DNA from: Cupriavidus consociatus
GTDB lineage: Bacteria; Pseudomonadota; Gammaproteobacteria; Burkholderiales; Burkholderiaceae
Assembly (NCBI RefSeq): GCF_017814975.1
Contig: NZ_JAGIQA010000004.1
Span: 62,001-126,000 of the forward strand
Direction: 5' to 3'
DNA: 64,000 nt
Part shown: one piece after another, positions 53,909 through 63,679 of the stretch
Position numbering within the stretch: the stretch's first letter is position 1
Layout of the letters: every line of letters begins with the position of its first letter
Program-made: the position numbers and the translations under genes
Notes under the pieces: generated by a model
What the model was told of the DNA's origin: nothing
The model's input: the letters and a program-made list of their open reading frames with translations, nothing else
Databases searched by the model: none

Positions 53909-55057
53909 ATGGATATCGCGCTGGCGCTGTCGTGGCTGACGCTGGCAGCCTGGTGCGGGCTGCTGTGGCTGCGCGCCGGCTTCTGGCGTGTGCACAAGCC
54001 GGCCGCCGCACCGGCGCCGGCGCAATGGCCGGACGTGGTCTGCATCATCCCGGCACGCAATGAATCCGCAGTGATCGCGCGCGCGGTGGCGGGCGTGCTC
54101 GGCCAGCGCTATCCGGGACGGCTCACGCTGGTGGTGGTCGACGACCACAGCCAGGACGGCACCGCCGATCTCGCCCGCGCAGCCGCAGCGACCACCACAC
54201 GCCCCCAGGCGCTGTCGGTGATCGGCGCGCGCGAGCTGCCGCCCGGCTGGAGCGGCAAGGTCTGGGCCCAGTCCGAGGGGCTGGCCGAAGCGGACCGCAT
54301 CGCCGCGCATGCCCGCTATGTCTGGCTGACCGATGCCGACATCTGGCACGGCCCCGGCGTGCTGGCATCGCTGGTGGCGCGCGCGGAGCACGAGCGGCGC
54401 GACCTGGTCTCGCTGATGGTGCGGCTGCGCTGCGAATCGGCGTGGGAACGGCTGGTCGTGCCCGCCTTTGTCTTTTTCTTTGCCAAGCTCTACCCCTTTG
54501 CGCGCGTGCGCGATCCGCGCTCGCGCGTGGCCGCCGCGGCGGGCGGCTGCATGCTGGCCCGGCGCGCGGCGCTGGTGCGCATCGGCGGCTTTGCCGCGAT
54601 CCGCGGCGAGCTGATCGACGATTGCAGCCTGGCGGCGCGCATCAAGCCCGGCGGTGCGATCCGGCTGGACCTGGCCGACGACAGCCTGTCGCTGCGTCCC
54701 TATGAAGACTGGCGCAGCCTGTGGGACATGATCGCGCGCAGCGCCTATACGCAGCTGCGCTATTCGCCGCTGCTGCTGGCGGGCGCGGTGGCCGGCATGG
54801 CCCTGACTTACCTGGCGCCGCCGCTGCTGGCGCTGGCCGGCGGCTGGAGGCTGTGGCCGGCGTGGCTGGCATGGGGCGCGATGGCGTTCGCTTACCTGCC
54901 GATGCTGCGCGAGTACCGCCAGCCGGCATGGCTGGCGCCGCTGCTGCCGGTGACGGCGCTGTTCTACCTGGGCGCCACCATCGACTCGGCGCGGCGCTAC
55001 TGGCTGCGCCGCGGCGGGCAGTGGAAGGGGCGCCCGCAGGCGCCGGTGCGGTCCTGA
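53909..55057 (+). CDS. hpnB: Hopene-associated glycosyltransferase HpnB
   Basis: This 382-residue family-2 glycosyltransferase has one N-terminal and three to four C-terminal membrane helices. The catalytic domain contains VVCIIPARNESAVIARAVAG, LVVVDDHSQDGTADLARA, the DxD-like WLTDADIWH, and AAAGGCMLARRAALVRIGGF. HpnB is a conserved member of hopanoid clusters; its exact reaction is not proven. It is convergent with hpnA across a 32-bp gap. Confidence 0.88.
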   Translation: MDIALALSWLTLAAWCGLLWLRAGFWRVHKPAAAPAPAQWPDVVCIIPARNESAVIARAVAGVLGQRYPGRLTLVVVDDHSQDGTADLARAAAATTTRPQALSVIGARELPPGWSGKVWAQSEGLAEADRIAAHARYVWLTDADIWHGPGVLASLVARAEHERRDLVSLMVRLRCESAWERLVVPAFVFFFAKLYPFARVRDPRSRVAAAAGGCMLARRAALVRIGGFAAIRGELIDDCSLAARIKPGGAIRLDLADDSLSLRPYEDWRSLWDMIARSAYTQLRYSPLLLAGAVAGMALTYLAPPLLALAGGWRLWPAWLAWGAMAFAYLPMLREYRQPAWLAPLLPVTALFYLGATIDSARRYWLRRGGQWKGRPQAPVRS

Positions 55058-55064
55058 GCCGAAG

Positions 55065-55092
55065 CGCTCATTTGCCGCTCATTTGCGGCTCA
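55065..55092. repeat. 11-bp tandem duplication between hpnB and hpnA
   Basis: CGCTCATTTGC occurs twice back to back, followed by a partial third copy (GGCTCACTT) that includes the hpnA stop. Confidence 0.8.
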
Positions 55093-56094
55093 CTTCCCCA
55101 GATACCCCTGCGTGCGGAACCACGCCAGCGCATCGCTCAGCCCTTCGCGATAGGGGCGCGGCGCATAGCCCAACTGCTGGCGCGCCTTGTCCGAGGTAAA
55201 GAACATCCGGTACCGCGACATGTTGAGCCCGTCAACCGTAATCAACGGCTCCTTGCCGGTCACCCGCGCCGCCGCTTCCGCCGCACGCGCCAGCGGATAC
55301 AGCGGCCAGCGCGGCAGTTGCATGGCAGGCGGACGCCGACCGCACAGCTCGGCGATATCGCCAAGCATCTGCTGCAGCATCACGTCGTCACCGCCCAGGA
55401 TGTAGCGCTCGCCGATGCGGCCGCGCTCCAGCGCCAGGAAATGGCCCTCGGCAACGTCGTCCACATGGGCCAGGTTCAGCCCGGTGTCGACAAAGGCCGG
55501 GATCTTGCCGGTCGCCGCCTCGACGATGATGCGGCCGGTCGGCGTGGGCCGGACGTCGCGCGGTCCGATCGGCGTCGACGGGTTGACGATCACCGCGGGC
55601 AGGCCGCGCTCGGCCACCAGCCTTTCCACCACGCGTTCGGCCAGCACCTTGCTGCGCTTGTAGGCGCCGATGGCCTCGTGCGGATGCAGCATCGCGGTTT
55701 CGTCCACCGGCGCGAGCGCGCCGGCGACGCGCAGCGTGGCGACGCTGCTGGTATAGATCACGCGCTCGACGCCGGCGCCCTGCGCGGCCTCCATCACCGC
55801 CAGCGTGCCATCGACGTTGGTGCGTACGATCTCCTCAGGATCGGGCGCCCACAGCCGGTAGTCAGCGGCAACGTGGAACAGGTAGCGCACGCCCTGCAGC
55901 GCGGCGGCCACGGCGGCGGCATCGCGCATGTCGCCTTCGGCCACTGTCACCGGCAGGCCGGCCAGGTTGGTGCGCGGGCTCTGCGGTCGTACCAGCACGC
56001 GCACGCTGAAACCCCGCGCCAGCGCCTGCCGCGCTACAGCGGACCCGAGGAAACCCGAGGCCCCCGTCACCAGCACGTCATCGTTTCTCGTCAT
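55090..56094 (-). CDS. hpnA: Hopanoid-associated sugar epimerase HpnA
   Basis: This 334-residue short-chain dehydrogenase/epimerase has the NAD-binding VLVTGASGFLGSAVARQALA and TSSVATLRVAG. Its catalytic YxxxK is YKRSK. Then INPSTPIGPRDVRPTPTGRI and DVAEGHFLALERGRIGERYI follow, a strong HpnA pattern. It is thought to act on the sugar or side chain of hopanoids. ATG 56094 is chosen because the upstream in-frame extension is not epimerase-like. It diverges from ispH across 233 bp, in which I recognise no riboswitch or gene. Confidence 0.9.
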   Translation of the reverse strand: MTRNDDVLVTGASGFLGSAVARQALARGFSVRVLVRPQSPRTNLAGLPVTVAEGDMRDAAAVAAALQGVRYLFHVAADYRLWAPDPEEIVRTNVDGTLAVMEAAQGAGVERVIYTSSVATLRVAGALAPVDETAMLHPHEAIGAYKRSKVLAERVVERLVAERGLPAVIVNPSTPIGPRDVRPTPTGRIIVEAATGKIPAFVDTGLNLAHVDDVAEGHFLALERGRIGERYILGGDDVMLQQMLGDIAELCGRRPPAMQLPRWPLYPLARAAEAAARVTGKEPLITVDGLNMSRYRMFFTSDKARQQLGYAPRPYREGLSDALAWFRTQGYLGK

Positions 56095-56327
56095 AAAGCC
56101 GTTTTCCCGGTGAGGCACAAGCGCCGCAAAGGCGGCCGGCAGCGCTCGTGGTCCGCCCCGCCGGCCGGCGGGGCTGCCAGACAAAGCGCGCGTGTCGGGT
56201 ATATAGTAACCATCGTGAGACGGAAATGTGATCCTGATGAATCTCCGGTGCGGCGCCGGATCGTGGATCGCAAATCCTGCCATCCCAATCGCTGAAACCC
56301 GTTGCAAAGGGTCAGGGGGTCTACTCT

Positions 56328-57353
56328 ATGCAGGTGATTCTGGCTCAGCCCCGCGGCTTCTGTGCCGGCGTGGTGCGGGCGATCGAGATCGTCGACCGCG
56401 CCCTCGTCAAGCACGGCGCGCCGGTGTTCGTGCGGCATGAGATTGTGCACAACAAGCACGTAGTGGAGGGGTTGAAGGAAAAAGGCGCGCGTTTTGTCGA
56501 AGAACTCGACGAAGTCCCGGCCAACGCCGTGACCATCTTCAGTGCGCACGGCGTTTCCCGCGCGGTGGTCGCCGACGCCAGCCAGCGCCAGCTGCATGCC
56601 ATCGACGCCACCTGCCCGCTGGTGATCAAGGTCCATACCCAGGGCCGCCAGTACGCTGCCAGCGGGCGCACCGTGATCCTGATTGGCCATGCCGGCCATC
56701 CCGAGGTGGAAGGCACCATGGGCCAGATCCCGGGCAAGGTGATCCTGGTGCAGAACGAAGCCGAGGTCGAGCAGCTCGACCTGCCGCCCGAAACGCCGGT
56801 GGCCTACGTCACGCAGACCACGCTGAGCGTGGACGACACCCGCAATATCATCGCCGCGCTGGCCCGCCGCTTCAGCAACCTGGTCGGCCCCGATACGCGC
56901 GACATCTGCTACGCCACGCAAAACCGCCAGAGCGCCGTGCGCGACCTGTGCAAGCTGGCCGACGTCATCCTGGTGATCGGCGCGACCAACAGCTCCAACT
57001 CCAACCGCCTGCGCGAGATCGGCACCGAAAGCGGCGTGCCCAGCTACCTGATCGCCGACGGCAGCGAACTGGACCCGGCCTGGGTGCGCGATGCCAACGT
57101 GGTCGGCATCACCGCCGGCGCCTCGGCCCCCGAAGAAATGGTCGAGGACGTGATCGCCGCGTTGCGCAAGCTGGGCCCGGTCGAGGTCACCACCATGGCC
57201 GGGCGCGAGGAGCATGCCGAATTCCGCCTGCCCGCCGAACTGGTCGACGTCAGGCCGTCCGCCGCGCCACGCAAGGCTGGCAAGGCCGCCGCCCGCTCCG
57301 AGGCCGAGACCGCGCCTGCCGCTGCCGGCACCAACGAGAATATCGCCGGCTGA
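56328..57353 (+). CDS. ispH: 4-hydroxy-3-methylbut-2-enyl diphosphate reductase
   Basis: IspH makes isopentenyl and dimethylallyl diphosphate in the last step of the MEP pathway. The three 4Fe-4S ligands are C12 (RGFCAG), C96 (DATCPLV) and C194 ([10 protein letters not shown]). Active-site His41, His74 and the H124/E126 pair (HAGHPEVEG) are present. The last ~40 residues are an Ala-rich tail. It lies just upstream of hpnH, which supplies isoprenoid next to hopanoid modification. CAGGGGG lies before ATG 56328. Confidence 0.96.
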   Translation: MQVILAQPRGFCAGVVRAIEIVDRALVKHGAPVFVRHEIVHNKHVVEGLKEKGARFVEELDEVPANAVTIFSAHGVSRAVVADASQRQLHAIDATCPLVIKVHTQGRQYAASGRTVILIGHAGHPEVEGTMGQIPGKVILVQNEAEVEQLDLPPETPVAYVTQTTLSVDDTRNIIAALARRFSNLVGPDTRDICYATQNRQSAVRDLCKLADVILVIGATNSSNSNRLREIGTESGVPSYLIADGSELDPAWVRDANVVGITAGASAPEEMVEDVIAALRKLGPVEVTTMAGREEHAEFRLPAELVDVRPSAAPRKAGKAAARSEAETAPAAAGTNENIAG

Positions 57354-57374
57354 ACCCAAACAGAGGAAGCTGCC

Positions 57375-58550
57375 TTGGCCATCCCGCTCCTGCAGGTCGC
57401 CCGCGTGGGCGCCTACATCGTCGGCAAGCATTTGTCGCGGCAGAAACGCTATCCGCTCGCGCTGATGCTGGAACCGCTGTTCCGCTGCAACCTGGCCTGC
57501 TCGGGCTGCGGCAAGATCGACTACCCCGATCCCATCCTGAACCAGCGCCTGTCGGTGCAGGAATGCCTTGAGGCGGTCGACGAATGCGGCGCGCCGGTGG
57601 TCTCGATCGCCGGCGGCGAACCGCTGCTGCACAAGGACATGCCCGAGATCGTGCAGGGCATCATCGCCCGGCGCCGCTTTGTCTACCTGTGCACCAATGC
57701 CCTGCTGATGGAGAAGAAGCTGGACCAGTACCAGCCCAGCCCGTACTTCATCTGGTCGGTGCACCTGGACGGCGACCGCGAGATGCACGACCGCTCGGTA
57801 TGCCAGGAAGGCGTCTACGACCGGGCCGTGGCGGCGATCCGGCAGGCCAAGGAACGCGGCTTCCGCGTCAATATCAACTGCACGCTGTTCAACGATGCCG
57901 AGCCCGGGCGCGTGGCCAGTTTCTTCGACTCGGTCAAGGCGCTGGGCGTGGACGGCATCACCGTATCGCCGGGCTATGCCTATGAGCGCGCGCCCGACCA
58001 GCAGCATTTCCTGAACCGCGGCAAGACCCGGCAGCTGTTCCGCGACATCCTCGGCCGCGGCCGCGCCGGCAAGAACTGGGCCTTCAGCCAGTCGACGCTG
58101 TTCCTCGACTTCCTGGCCGGCAACCAGACCTACCACTGCACGCCGTGGGGCAACCCGGCGCGCACGGTGTTCGGCTGGCAGCGGCCGTGCTACCTCGTCG
58201 GCGAGGGATATGCCAAGACCTTCCGCGAGCTGATGGACGAGACCGACTGGGACGCCTACGGCACCGGCAACTACGAGAAGTGCGCCGACTGCATGGTGCA
58301 CAGCGGCTACGAGGCCACCGCGGTGGCGGATACCTTCGCCCATCCGCTCAAGGCGCTGGGCGTCAGCCTGCGCGGCGTGCGCACCAGCGGGCCGATGGCG
58401 CCCGACATCGCGCTGGACCGGCAGCGACCGGCGGAATTCGTGTTCTCGCGCCACGTCGAGATCAAGCTGGAGGAAATCCAGCGCGCAAATCCGCCCGCCA
58501 ATCGGGGCCGGCAGGCAGCCAAGGCCAACGGCGCCGCCGCCACGCACTGA
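57375..58550 (+). CDS. hpnH: Adenosyl-hopene transferase HpnH (radical SAM)
   Basis: The 391-residue radical-SAM enzyme joins the 5'-deoxyadenosyl group of SAM to hopene to start the C35 side chain. The cluster motif is FRCNLACSGCGKIDYPD (C38, C42, C45). It also has VSIAGGEPLLHKDMPEIV, FIWSVHLDGDREMHDRSV and TVSPGYAYERAPDQQHFLNR. A C-terminal Cys-containing stretch (YEKCADCMVHSGYEA) may bind another cluster. It starts 21 bp after ispH. Confidence 0.94.
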   Translation: MAIPLLQVARVGAYIVGKHLSRQKRYPLALMLEPLFRCNLACSGCGKIDYPDPILNQRLSVQECLEAVDECGAPVVSIAGGEPLLHKDMPEIVQGIIARRRFVYLCTNALLMEKKLDQYQPSPYFIWSVHLDGDREMHDRSVCQEGVYDRAVAAIRQAKERGFRVNINCTLFNDAEPGRVASFFDSVKALGVDGITVSPGYAYERAPDQQHFLNRGKTRQLFRDILGRGRAGKNWAFSQSTLFLDFLAGNQTYHCTPWGNPARTVFGWQRPCYLVGEGYAKTFRELMDETDWDAYGTGNYEKCADCMVHSGYEATAVADTFAHPLKALGVSLRGVRTSGPMAPDIALDRQRPAEFVFSRHVEIKLEEIQRANPPANRGRQAAKANGAAATH

Positions 58551-58681
58551 TCCCGGGCCCCGTGCCATGCTCGCCGCCAACCCGGCGGGGGTGTCGGGCG
58601 AGGCCATCGCCCCAGTCGATGCGCGCTACCGCCACGCCGGCGAACTGGCACTGCTGTCGCCGCGGGTGCGCGGCGCAACGC

Positions 58682-59314
58682 CTAGTTGGCGTTCTGCCGG
58701 GCGTTGTGGGTGGTCAAATAGTTCACCAGTCCATCCACGCCGCCGCGCGCGACGATATCGGCGAACTGCTTGCGATACACCTCGATCAGCCACGCGCCCA
58801 TCATGTTGATGTCATAGATGCGCCAGCCGGCGGCAGTGCGCTGCAGCCGGTAGTCGATCTGCATCTCGTCGGCGTTGCTGATGACGCGCGTCTGCACCAC
58901 CACGTCGGAGGCGTCGCTGCCGGCCCTGGACGGCTGGTAGCGGAACCTGACGTTCTGCTCGCGCAGCTGCGCCAGCGATACCGCATAGCTGCGCACCAGC
59001 AGCGTCTCGAACTGCTCGTAGAGCTGCTTCTGCTGCTCGGGCGTCGCGCTGCGCCAGGCGCTGCCGACCGCCAGCCGCGTGGTGCGCCGGAAATCGGCAT
59101 AAGGCAGGAACTGCTTGCGCACGACCGCGGTGATCTTGCCGAGGTCGCCGGCGCGCGTGTCCGGGTTGGACTGGATCGTGCCGACCACGCCTTCAACCAC
59201 CGCCTGCACCAGCTTCTCGGGGCTGGCGCCGGGCTGGACCGCCTGGGCGTGCGCCGTTGCAACCATGACCACCGCCGCAAGCGGCACCAGGGGAAGCAAA
59301 CCGTAGCTCTTCAT
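58682..59314 (-). CDS. hpnM: Hopanoid-associated MlaC/Ttg2-type lipid-binding protein HpnM
   Basis: The 210-residue periplasmic protein has signal peptide MKSYGLLPLVPLAAVVMVAT ending AHA. An MlaC-like fold follows: TRAGDLGKITAVVRKQFLPY, TTRLAVGSAWRSATPEQQKQ, RVISNADEMQIDYRL and GWRIYDINMMGAWLIEVYRK. MlaC relatives shuttle lipids across the periplasm. It diverges from hpnN, and 59315-59516 between them shows no gene. Specificity for hopanoids is inferred from the cluster. Confidence 0.88.
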   Translation of the reverse strand: MKSYGLLPLVPLAAVVMVATAHAQAVQPGASPEKLVQAVVEGVVGTIQSNPDTRAGDLGKITAVVRKQFLPYADFRRTTRLAVGSAWRSATPEQQKQLYEQFETLLVRSYAVSLAQLREQNVRFRYQPSRAGSDASDVVVQTRVISNADEMQIDYRLQRTAAGWRIYDINMMGAWLIEVYRKQFADIVARGGVDGLVNYLTTHNARQNAN

Positions 59315-59516
59315 GGATCTCGTGCAGGAGGGACAGTGTGGCCGCGCGTGCGGCGCATAGCTGTCAGGCGCGGTGGGATAGTGCGGTGGCAAGTGCGGTT
59401 GGAAGGCACGCGGCCAGTATAGCGGAACACGCCGGCCCCAATGCCCCCCCGGCATGCCGCATGTGCCACCCCGCCAGCCGATATACTCGCGGTTCGTGCT
59501 CCTTCCGGACCCGCCC

Positions 59517-62159
59517 ATGCTGACTTCGCTGCTGACACGCATCGTCCGGCTCGCCACGGCCTTGCCCTGGCGGGTCATCATGCTGGCGGCAGTGCTGAGC
59601 ACGGCGAGCGGCGTCTACGTGGCGCGCAACTTCGCGATCAATACCGACATCGGCCGCCTGCTCGAATCTGACGCACCGTGGGCACAACGCAATGCCACCA
59701 TCGACGCCGCCTTCCCGCAACGCAGCCAGCTGATCCTGGCGGTGGTCCGGGCGCCCGCGACGGAGCTGGCCGATGCCGCCGCCGACGCGCTGGCCGAGGC
59801 GCTGCGCCGCCAGCCGGCGAGCTTCACCGCCGTCAGCCAGCCTGGCGGAGGAGCGTTCTTCGCGCGCAACGGGCTGCTGTTCGCGAGTCCCGACGAAGTC
59901 CGACAGTTGTCGCAGCAACTCGTGCAGGCGCGCTCGCTGGTCAGCGCGCTGGCGCACGACCCCACGCTGCGTGGCCTCTCCGATACCCTCACCACCGCGC
60001 TGACGCTGCCGTTGCAGCTGGGCCAGGTCAAGCTTGGCGACATGGCGAAGCTGCTCGGCAGCAGCGCGCAGGCACTGGACCAGGTACTGGCCGGCAAGCC
60101 CGCGGCACTGTCGTGGGCCGGACTGGTCAACGACAGCCTCAAGCCCGGCCCGGACGGCCATGCCTACAGCTACGTCGCCGTGAGTCCGGTGCTCGACTAC
60201 AGCGACCTGCAGGCCGGCGCCGCGGCCTCGCGCGCGATCCGGCAGGCGGCCGCCGACCTGCAGCTGGCGCAGCGCTACCAGACGACGGTACGGCTGACCG
60301 GCCCGCAGGCGCTCGCCGATGATGAATTTGCCTCGGTCAGCGACGGCGCCATGCTCAACGGGGCGCTGACCGTGCTGGTGGTGGTGCTGATCCTGTGGCT
60401 GGCGCTGCGTTCGGCGCGGCTGATCGTGGCCGTGCTGGCAAGCCTGTTCGCCGGGCTGCTGATCACCGCGGCGCTGGGACTGGCCATGGTGGGCGCGCTG
60501 AACATGATCTCGGTGGCGTTCGCGGTGCTGTTCGTCGGCCTCGGCGTGGACTTCGGCATCCAGTTCGGCGTGCGCTACCGCGCCGAGCGCCATGGCTGCG
60601 ACCACGTGGTCGAGGCGCTGGCAATGGCCGCGCACGCGGTCGGCGCGCCGCTGGCGCTGGCCGCGGCCGCGACCGCGGCAGCGTTCTTCTGCTTCCTGCC
60701 AACCGATTACCGCGGCGTGGCCGAGCTGGGCCTGATCGCCGGCGTGGGCATGATGGTCGCGTTCGCCACCACCTTCACGCTGCTGCCGGCGCTGATCTGC
60801 GTGCTGCGGCCAGGCGGCGAAGCCGAGGCGCCCGGCTTTGCCTGGCTGGCGCCGGCGGACCTGTTCTTCGAGCGCTACCGCAAGCCGGTGCTGCTGGTGA
60901 CGCTGCTGGCCATCCTCGCCGGCGCACCGCTGCTACCGGGCCTGCGTTTCGATTTCGATCCGCTGCACCTGAAAGACCCGCAATCGGAATCGATGGCGAC
61001 GCTGCTGGCGCTGAAGGATGCGCCGCAGGCCGGCACCGAGGACGTCAGCGTGCTGGCGCCGTCGCTGCAGGCGGCGCGCGACAGCGCCGCCCGGCTTGCG
61101 GCCTTGCCGGAGGTGGCGCGCGCGGTCACGCTGCAGAGCTTTATCCCCGATGACCAGCCGCCCAAGCTGCAGGCGCTCGCGCAGGCTTCGGCCGCGCTGA
61201 TGCCGGCGCTGACGCAGCCCACCGCCACGCCCGCGAACGACACCGCCCGCGTCAATGCGCTGCGCAATGCGGCGCGCCAGCTTGCCATTGCCGCCGACGA
61301 GCATCCCGGCCCAGGCGCGGCCGAAGCCGCGCACCTGTCGGCCACGCTGAAGAATCTCGCCGGCGCCAACGCGGCCACGCGCGACCGCGCCGAGCGCGCG
61401 ATCGCGCTGCCGCTGCAACTGGCGCTGGCCCGGCTCAGGCTCGCGCTCGGCCCGCAGCTGGTCAGCCGCGAAACGCTGCCGCGTGAACTGGTGCACGACT
61501 GGGTCACGCCCGATGGCCGCGCGCTGGTCAGCGTCAGCCCGAAGCTGCCGCCGGCCGGCAGCGCGCAACGCGAGGCCGCGCTGGACCGCTTTCTCGCCGC
61601 GGTGCAGCGCGTGGAACCTGCCGCCACCGGCGGGCCGATCGCCGTGCGCGGTTCGGCCGACACCATCATGACGGCGTTCGGGCAAGCCGGCGCCTGGGCG
61701 GTGCTGTCAATCACGCTGCTGCTGTGGATCACGCTGCGCCGCTTCGGCGACGTGCTGCGCACGCTGGTGCCGCTGCTGGTGTCGGCCATCGTCACGCTGG
61801 AGCTGTGCGTGTTGTTCGGCATTGCGCTGAACTTCGCCAACGTGATCGCGCTGCCGTTGCTGCTGGGCATCGGCGTGGCCTTCAAGATCTACTACGTGAT
61901 CGCCTGGCGGCACGGCAAGACCAAGCTGCTGCAGTCGAGCCTGACCCATGCGGTGCTGTACAGCGCCGCCACCACTGCCACAGCGTTCGGCAGCCTGTGG
62001 CTGTCACACCATCCCGGCACGGCCAGCATGGGCAAGCTGCTGGCACTGGCGCTGGCGTGCACGCTGGTGGGCGCGGTGTTCTTCCAGCCGATCCTGATGG
62101 GCCGCCCGCGCGAAGAGGCGCATCCCGGCCACGACAATCCCGCCGTGCCTTCCCCCTGA
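59517..62159 (+). CDS. hpnN: Hopanoid-associated RND transporter HpnN
   Basis: This 880-residue MMPL/RND-type protein moves hopanoids toward the outer membrane. Two halves each hold a large periplasmic loop and a block of membrane helices: [20 protein letters not shown] with [20 protein letters not shown] in the first, and [20 protein letters not shown] with [20 protein letters not shown] in the second. ATG 59517 gives a proper first helix ([20 protein letters not shown]). It ends 2 bp before mlaA. Confidence 0.91.
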   Translation: MLTSLLTRIVRLATALPWRVIMLAAVLSTASGVYVARNFAINTDIGRLLESDAPWAQRNATIDAAFPQRSQLILAVVRAPATELADAAADALAEALRRQPASFTAVSQPGGGAFFARNGLLFASPDEVRQLSQQLVQARSLVSALAHDPTLRGLSDTLTTALTLPLQLGQVKLGDMAKLLGSSAQALDQVLAGKPAALSWAGLVNDSLKPGPDGHAYSYVAVSPVLDYSDLQAGAAASRAIRQAAADLQLAQRYQTTVRLTGPQALADDEFASVSDGAMLNGALTVLVVVLILWLALRSARLIVAVLASLFAGLLITAALGLAMVGALNMISVAFAVLFVGLGVDFGIQFGVRYRAERHGCDHVVEALAMAAHAVGAPLALAAAATAAAFFCFLPTDYRGVAELGLIAGVGMMVAFATTFTLLPALICVLRPGGEAEAPGFAWLAPADLFFERYRKPVLLVTLLAILAGAPLLPGLRFDFDPLHLKDPQSESMATLLALKDAPQAGTEDVSVLAPSLQAARDSAARLAALPEVARAVTLQSFIPDDQPPKLQALAQASAALMPALTQPTATPANDTARVNALRNAARQLAIAADEHPGPGAAEAAHLSATLKNLAGANAATRDRAERAIALPLQLALARLRLALGPQLVSRETLPRELVHDWVTPDGRALVSVSPKLPPAGSAQREAALDRFLAAVQRVEPAATGGPIAVRGSADTIMTAFGQAGAWAVLSITLLLWITLRRFGDVLRTLVPLLVSAIVTLELCVLFGIALNFANVIALPLLLGIGVAFKIYYVIAWRHGKTKLLQSSLTHAVLYSAATTATAFGSLWLSHHPGTASMGKLLALALACTLVGAVFFQPILMGRPREEAHPGHDNPAVPSP

Positions 62160-62161
62160 CG

Positions 62162-62971
62162 ATGCTTTCACACCGCCGCCCGCGTTCGCCTGCCTTGTCC
62201 CTTGCCAGCGCTGCCACTGCCGCGACGCTGCTCGCGGGATGCGCCACCGGCTCACAGGCCAACCCCGACGATCCGCTCGAACCGATGAACCGCGCCGTGT
62301 TCACGGTCAACGACAAGCTCGACCAGTACGTGGCCAAGCCGGTCGCGCAGGGCTACAAGGCGGTCACGCCGGAGCCCGTGCGCAACGCCGTCACCAACTT
62401 CTTCTCGAATCTCGCCGACGTCGGCAACTTTACCAACAACCTGCTGCAGGGCAAGGGCGTGGCGGCGGCCGAGAGCTTTATGCGGGTCGCGGTCAATTCC
62501 GTGCTTGGGCTGGGCGGGCTGATCGATATCGCCACGCCGGCCGGCCTGGAAAAGCGTTCGCAGGATTTCGGGCTGACGCTGGGCACGTGGGGCGTGCCGT
62601 CGGGGCCGTACCTGGTGCTGCCACTGTTCGGCCCGAGTTCGTTCCGCGACGGCATTGGCCTGTATGTGAATTTCCAGTTCGATCCCATCACCTATGCCGA
62701 ACCGGCGGTACGGAATTCGCTGTTTGCCGCCAACGTGGTCGACGTGCGCACCAACCTGCTGGGCGCGACCGACCTGCTGTCGCTGGCGGCGCTGGACAAG
62801 TATGCGTTCGTGCGCGACGCGTACCTGCAGCGCAGGCGCTACCTGCTGGGGGAAAGCACGGCGCTGCCCGACTATGGCGAGGACGACGAGGACAACGCGG
62901 ACGGCAAGGACAAGGGTGACTACAAGGATAGCAAGCCTGCCGCGCCAGCCGCTGCGCCGGCGCCGCGCTGA
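62162..62971 (+). CDS. mlaA: MlaA/VacJ-family outer-membrane lipoprotein
   Basis: This 269-residue lipoprotein (lipobox LLAGC, Cys 27) has the MlaA pattern NPDDPLEPMNRAVFTVNDKL, NFFSNLADVGNFTNNLLQGK, AAAESFMRVAVNSVLGLGGL, DFGLTLGTWGVPSGPYLVLP and LFGPSSFRDGIG. In E. coli MlaA removes stray phospholipids from the outer leaflet. Here it is 2 bp from hpnN and shares a locus with the MlaC-like hpnM, suggesting a hopanoid or lipid trafficking module. The tail is acidic and then Ala/Pro-rich. Confidence 0.92.
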   Translation: MLSHRRPRSPALSLASAATAATLLAGCATGSQANPDDPLEPMNRAVFTVNDKLDQYVAKPVAQGYKAVTPEPVRNAVTNFFSNLADVGNFTNNLLQGKGVAAAESFMRVAVNSVLGLGGLIDIATPAGLEKRSQDFGLTLGTWGVPSGPYLVLPLFGPSSFRDGIGLYVNFQFDPITYAEPAVRNSLFAANVVDVRTNLLGATDLLSLAALDKYAFVRDAYLQRRRYLLGESTALPDYGEDDEDNADGKDKGDYKDSKPAAPAAAPAPR

Positions 62972-62990
62972 GGCGGCGCCGGCGCACGGA

Positions 62991-63461
62991 TCAGCTGCCG
63001 ATACCCAGCAGCACCACCTCGAAAGTCAGGGCCGCGTTCGGCGGGATCGTGCCCGGCACGCCGCGGGCGCCGTAGGCAGTCGAGGCCGGGCAGGTCAGCT
63101 TGGCCTTGCCGCCCACCTGCATCGCCTGCACACCTTCGGTCCAGCACGGGATCACGCGGTTGAGCGGGAACGAGATCGGCTGGCCGCGCTTGTATGAGCT
63201 GTCGAACTCGGTGCCGTCGGCGAGGGTGCCGCGGTAGTGGACCTGCACCGTGTCGGTGGCCTTGGGCGAAGCGCCGGTGCCCTTGACCAGGTGCTGGATG
63301 GTCATGCCCGAAGGCAGCGTCTGCGGCGCCGCAGGAGCGGCAGGGGCGGCAGGGGCGGCCGGCGCGGAAGCCGCCGGAGCCGCCGCCATGGCAGAGCCGG
63401 CGGCACAGGCCAGGCTCAGGGAACCGACAATGGAGCCGACAAAAAGCGCGAGAGTTTTCAT
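62991..63461 (-). CDS. FKBP-type peptidyl-prolyl cis-trans isomerase, periplasmic
   Basis: The 156-residue protein has signal peptide MKTLALFVGSIVGSLSLACA ending SAMA, then an Ala/Pro repeat (APAAPAAPAAPAAP) and one FKBP domain: VQVHYRGTLADGTEFDSSYK, RGQPISFPLNRVIPCW and GVPGTIPPNAALTFEVVLLG. It speeds proline isomerisation during folding outside the cytoplasm. A start 4 codons earlier (63473) is also possible; neither has a clear ribosome site. Confidence 0.9.
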   Translation of the reverse strand: MKTLALFVGSIVGSLSLACAAGSAMAAAPAASAPAAPAAPAAPAAPQTLPSGMTIQHLVKGTGASPKATDTVQVHYRGTLADGTEFDSSYKRGQPISFPLNRVIPCWTEGVQAMQVGGKAKLTCPASTAYGARGVPGTIPPNAALTFEVVLLGIGS

Positions 63462-63512
63462 GGGAAAGGCCATCGTATTGTCGTGATTGGATGCGGCAGT
63501 GTAACTGAGTCC

Positions 63513-63563
63513 GGCACCCCGCCCGGCCCGCCAGCGCCCGATGGCGCACAGGCGGGCCGTGCC
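63513..63563. promoter_or_regulatory. Nested hairpin between the FKBP and TPR genes
   Basis: Three stems are nested: GGCAC/GTGCC outside, GGCCCGCC/GGCGGGCC in the middle, GCGCC/GGCGC with loop CGAT inside. It lies in the divergent region, 117 bp before the TPR gene. It could form in the leader of either transcript. Confidence 0.6.
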
Positions 63564-63679
63564 ATGCGGCGTATTCGGCGTATGCGCCGGATTGCGACAC
63601 GTGTCCCGTTGCATGCCCCGTTTTGCGGTCTACGATGATTCTGACAGTCCCGGCGCGGCCGGGCCGCATGGAGGATGCC

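Noticed and set aside
56095..56327. A possible riboswitch upstream of ispH
   Set aside because: A short CCGG stem-loop and a long leader are present, but no conserved core of any riboswitch class that I know could be matched.
58551..58681. A short coding frame after hpnH
   Set aside because: It runs antisense into hpnM, lacks a ribosome site and has no motif.
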